Assembly: GCA_030150425.1 (NCBI GenBank)
Contig: JASLFY010000321.1
Location: 1-7,803 of the forward strand
Length of the DNA: 7,803 nt
Source: Yimella sp.
GTDB taxonomy: Bacteria > Actinomycetota > Actinomycetes > Actinomycetales > Dermatophilaceae
Reading direction: 5' to 3'
Shown: positions 5,806 through 7,803 of the stretch, piece after piece
Numbering within the stretch: the first letter of the stretch is position 1
How the letters are laid out: every line of letters starts with the position of its first letter
Translations under genes and position numbers: made by a program
Notes under the pieces: model-generated
The model's input: the letters and a program-made list of their open reading frames with translations, nothing else
Databases searched by the model: none
What the model was told of the DNA's origin: nothing

Positions 5806-6677
5806 CAGATCACCGGCGGTCGGCCGGCCCGGGTGAGCGCACCGACGGTGCGCCAGGACATCGGCCGGCGCGGACCGGCGTCGGTGCGGACGCCCTCGGC
5901 GAAGCCCTTGAACCACGTACGCAGGGCGTCCTTGTCGTGGATCCGCGCGAGCGTCACCCCGGTCCACGCGCCGAGGTAGATCGGCAGCAGCGGCGCCGGC
6001 AGGTTGCGCTTGGCGACCCACACCCGGTTGCGCGCGTTCATCCGGTAGTAGACGGCGTGGCGGGCCGGGCTGGTCGCGGGGTGGTTGACCTCGATCTGCG
6101 GGGCGTACTCGATCCGCCACCCCGCGTCGAGCAGCCGCCAGGCGAGGTCGATGCCCTCGTGGCCGTAGAAGAAGTGGCCGGGCCATCCGCCGACCTGGTC
6201 GAACGCCTGCTTGCGGATCATGAAGACCGCTTCCCAGAACCAGGTGGCCGGGCCCGCCTTGCCGCCGTCGGCGACATCGAAGCGCGGGGTCCACCGGCGC
6301 GGGGCGGGCTTGCCGTCGGGGTCGAGACCGCGCGGCTGGGCGACCGCGATCCGCGGGTCGGACTCGATGACGTCGACCAACCGGCGCAGTACGTCCGGGG
6401 TCGGCAGGCTCGCGTCGTCGTCGTAGAAGTAGAGGTAGTCGCCGCGCGCCTCGCGGGCGCCGACGTTGCGCCCCTCGGGGATGCCGACGTTCTCGGGTTC
6501 GTGGACGGAGCGCACCCAGTCCGGCAGTCCGGTCGGCTCCCAGCCGTTGCCGACGAGCACGACGTCGAGGTCGACGCCCTCCTGCGCGCGCAGGGTCTCC
6601 AGGGCCTTGGCCAGTTCGACCGGCCGGTTCCCCATCGAGAGCAGGACCACGCCCACGGCGGGCAGGGCTGACGACAC
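5805..6677 (-). CDS. glycosyltransferase family 2
   Basis: 290 residues, GT-A fold. It transfers a sugar from a nucleotide-sugar donor in a metal-dependent, inverting reaction. Seen in order: an N-terminal strand VGVVLLSMGNRP (8-19), GIPEGRNVGAREARGD (65-80), the metal-binding acidic motif DDD (86-88) in YFYDDDASLP, and the acceptor-side GHEGIDLAWRLLDAG (172-186) with Glu174 and Asp177, the usual place of the catalytic base. The C-terminal part (about 200-290) is Arg/Trp-rich and may sit against the membrane, but has no clear transmembrane segment. The build resembles rhamnosyl/galactosyl transferases of cell-wall and O-antigen pathways; the sugar cannot be read. GTG at 6677 is chosen for its strong Shine-Dalgarno sequence; the frame stays open far upstream, but only as a shadow of the SDR gene. 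The gap to the SDR gene is 47 bases. Confidence 0.87.
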   Translation of the reverse strand: MSSALPAVGVVLLSMGNRPVELAKALETLRAQEGVDLDVVLVGNGWEPTGLPDWVRSVHEPENVGIPEGRNVGAREARGDYLYFYDDDASLPTPDVLRRLVDVIESDPRIAVAQPRGLDPDGKPAPRRWTPRFDVADGGKAGPATWFWEAVFMIRKQAFDQVGGWPGHFFYGHEGIDLAWRLLDAGWRIEYAPQIEVNHPATSPARHAVYYRMNARNRVWVAKRNLPAPLLPIYLGAWTGVTLARIHDKDALRTWFKGFAEGVRTDAGPRRPMSWRTVGALTRAGRPPVI

Positions 6678-6682
6678 GTTGT

Positions 6683-6687
6683 CCTCC
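6683..6687 (-). promoter_or_regulatory. strong Shine-Dalgarno site fixing the start of the family 2 glycosyltransferase
   Basis: GGAGG on the minus strand stands 5 bases before the GTG at 6677. It is the best ribosome binding site in the window and decides the start within a reading frame that is open for more than 1 kb upstream. A TANNNT hexamer (TACCCT, 6715-6710) lies a little farther upstream and could be a weak extra promoter, but alone it is too common a pattern to call. Confidence 0.65.
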
Positions 6688-6724
6688 AGGTGTTCGACTT
6701 CGGTGGCCAAGGGTAGGCGGCGGC

Positions 6725-7753
6725 TCAGCCGCGGCGGCCCTGCACCCAACGACCGGTGTCGACGATGGTCTCCCGGGCCGGTCGCGGACTCCACCCGAGC
6801 ACCTCCTGCGCCTTCGCGGAGGTCGCGTTCTTGTGGTCGCCGAGTTCGGTGACGATCTGCCCGACCGCCGGGTCGAAGCGGCCGACGACCTTCACCAGCC
6901 AGTTGGGCAGCACGCGGGTCGGCACCTTCCGGGCCGACTCCCCCAGACCGTCGCGCAGCGCCTGCGAGAACTCGCGCAGGGTGAGGAAGTCGCCGGCGAT
7001 CGCCAGGAAACGCTGCCCGGCCGCGGCCGGGTTCGTCATCGCGCGCACCTGCAGGTCGGCGACGTCGCGTACGTCGACCACGCCGAACGACACGTCCGGC
7101 ACGCCGGGCATGCCCTTCATCAACCGCTCGACCAGTTCGACGGACGTGCCGCTGTCCTTGCCCAGCGGCGGGCCGAGGATCGCGACCGGGTTCACGACGA
7201 CGAGCTCGGTCTCCGGGTGGTCCTGCACGAAGTCCCAGGCGGCGCGTTCGGCGAGCGTCTTGGAGGTCGGGTACGGCGCCACCGGCACCCGGCCGGACAG
7301 GTCGGTCCAGTCCTGCTCGGTGAACGCCCGGCCCGTCGGTCCGTGGCCGTAGCCGACCGCGGCGAACGAGGAGGTGACCACGACGCGCTCGACCCCGGCC
7401 GCAGCAGCGGCGCGCAGCACCCGCAGGGTGCCTTCCTTCGCCGGACCGATCAGCTCCTGCGGGTCCTTGGGGACGTGGGTCGGGAACGGCGAGGCGACGT
7501 GCAACACGTACCGGCAACCGGCGACCGCGGCGTCCCAACCGGCGTCGGACATCAGGTCGGCGTGGACGATCTCGACACCGTCGGGCTCGTGTCCGCCGGC
7601 GACGACGAGGTCGCGAACCTCCTGCTCCTTCGCGGCCGAACGGACCGTCGTACGGACCCGGTAGCCGTGGTCCAACAGCGTTGCGATGCAACGTGATCCG
7701 AGGTATCCGGAGCCGCCGGTAACGAGCACGAGGTCCGCAGTCTGAGCGTTCAT
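6725..7753 (-). CDS. extended SDR family NAD(P)-dependent reductase/epimerase (dihydroflavonol-4-reductase-like)
   Basis: 342 residues, the usual size of extended short-chain dehydrogenases. The Rossmann cofactor loop is VTGGSGYLGS (11-20). HVASPF (85-90) and the TSS at 127-129 match the active-site region, and the catalytic pair Tyr161/Lys165 stands in YPTSK. VVVNPVAILGP near 185-195 is the substrate-side strand typical of dihydroflavonol reductase, aldehyde reductase and 3-beta-HSD-like members. Residues KVPTRVLPNWLVKV near 270-290 belong to the substrate-binding C-terminal lobe. The cofactor is probably NADPH, because basic residues (TTVRS, 35-39) follow the second strand; this is inference. 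The substrate is unknown: it might be a sugar nucleotide used by the glycosyltransferases downstream, but these motifs fit carbonyl reductases better. The ATG has no Shine-Dalgarno sequence and follows a TAGGCT element by 6 bases. Confidence 0.85.
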   Translation of the reverse strand: MNAQTADLVLVTGGSGYLGSRCIATLLDHGYRVRTTVRSAAKEQEVRDLVVAGGHEPDGVEIVHADLMSDAGWDAAVAGCRYVLHVASPFPTHVPKDPQELIGPAKEGTLRVLRAAAAAGVERVVVTSSFAAVGYGHGPTGRAFTEQDWTDLSGRVPVAPYPTSKTLAERAAWDFVQDHPETELVVVNPVAILGPPLGKDSGTSVELVERLMKGMPGVPDVSFGVVDVRDVADLQVRAMTNPAAAGQRFLAIAGDFLTLREFSQALRDGLGESARKVPTRVLPNWLVKVVGRFDPAVGQIVTELGDHKNATSAKAQEVLGWSPRPARETIVDTGRWVQGRRG

Positions 7754-7759
7754 GACGCC

Positions 7760-7765
7760 AGCCTA
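7760..7765 (-). promoter_or_regulatory. -10 element (TAGGCT) of a probable leaderless promoter for the SDR gene and downstream operon
   Basis: On the minus strand TAGGCT ends 6 bases before the ATG at 7753. The upstream DNA to the window edge is less GC-rich than the genes, as expected of a promoter. A TTGATC (7783-7778) is present but only 12 bases from the -10, too close for a standard -35. This is the likely main promoter of the minus-strand cluster. Confidence 0.55.
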
Positions 7766-7803
7766 CGGAGTCGGCCTGATCAACCCTGGATGTAATCGGT
7801 CAA

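Noticed and set aside
5806..6294. Upstream extension of the polysialyltransferase-like gene
   Set aside because: It is a shadow of the family 2 glycosyltransferase. The ATG at 5805 overlaps that gene's stop and starts a clean Rossmann-like strand.
6678..7691. Long minus-strand frame running into the family 2 glycosyltransferase, giving a 628-residue protein
   Set aside because: The upstream part is an Arg-rich shadow of the SDR gene. A strong Shine-Dalgarno site and a GTG at 6677 mark the true start.
7778..7803. TTGATC and TTGACC as -35 boxes for the SDR promoter
   Set aside because: They lie 12 and about 32 bases from the TAGGCT element, outside the usual 16-19 base spacing.

Overview
The window looks like chromosome from a high-GC actinobacterium. 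Third codon positions are almost all G or C, GTG starts are common, stop/start overlaps are tight, and a coenzyme F420 gene pair of actinobacterial (fbi) type is present. The genus cannot be fixed from the sequence. The window holds eight protein genes (the first only as a 3' tail), almost no intergenic space, and no RNA gene, CRISPR array, transposon or long repeat that I could see.

Plus strand, 1-3146. The end of an fbiA-like gene runs by a GTGA overlap into a gene for coenzyme F420-0:gamma-glutamyl ligase (fbiB/cofE). This ligase lacks the C-terminal nitroreductase domain of mycobacterial FbiB and has a different tail of about 100 residues. After 36 bases comes an ATP-grasp ligase resembling the D-aspartate ligase Asl of Enterococcus faecium. 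It is coupled by another GTGA overlap to an aspartate/glutamate racemase. The pair reads as a small pathway that makes a D-amino acid (probably D-Asp) and adds it to the peptidoglycan stem as a cross-bridge.

Convergence point, 3140-3163. A compact hairpin sits between the two converging gene sets and probably terminates both.

Minus strand, 7753 down to 3165. In transcription order these are an extended SDR reductase/epimerase, a family 2 glycosyltransferase, a polysialyltransferase-like GT-B glycosyltransferase, a methyltransferase-fold protein with a degenerate cofactor loop, and an AlkA-type DNA glycosylase. The last four are joined by 1- or 4-base overlaps, so they are probably one operon. 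The middle three suggest synthesis and decoration of a surface glycan. The glycosylase looks like a passenger.

The hexamer TAGGCT occurs three times, each 6 or 7 bases before a start codon that has no Shine-Dalgarno sequence: the ATP-grasp ligase, the methyltransferase-like gene and the SDR gene. This is the geometry of leaderless actinobacterial promoters. One copy lies inside the end of the upstream gene and creates the only TTA codon I found in the window.
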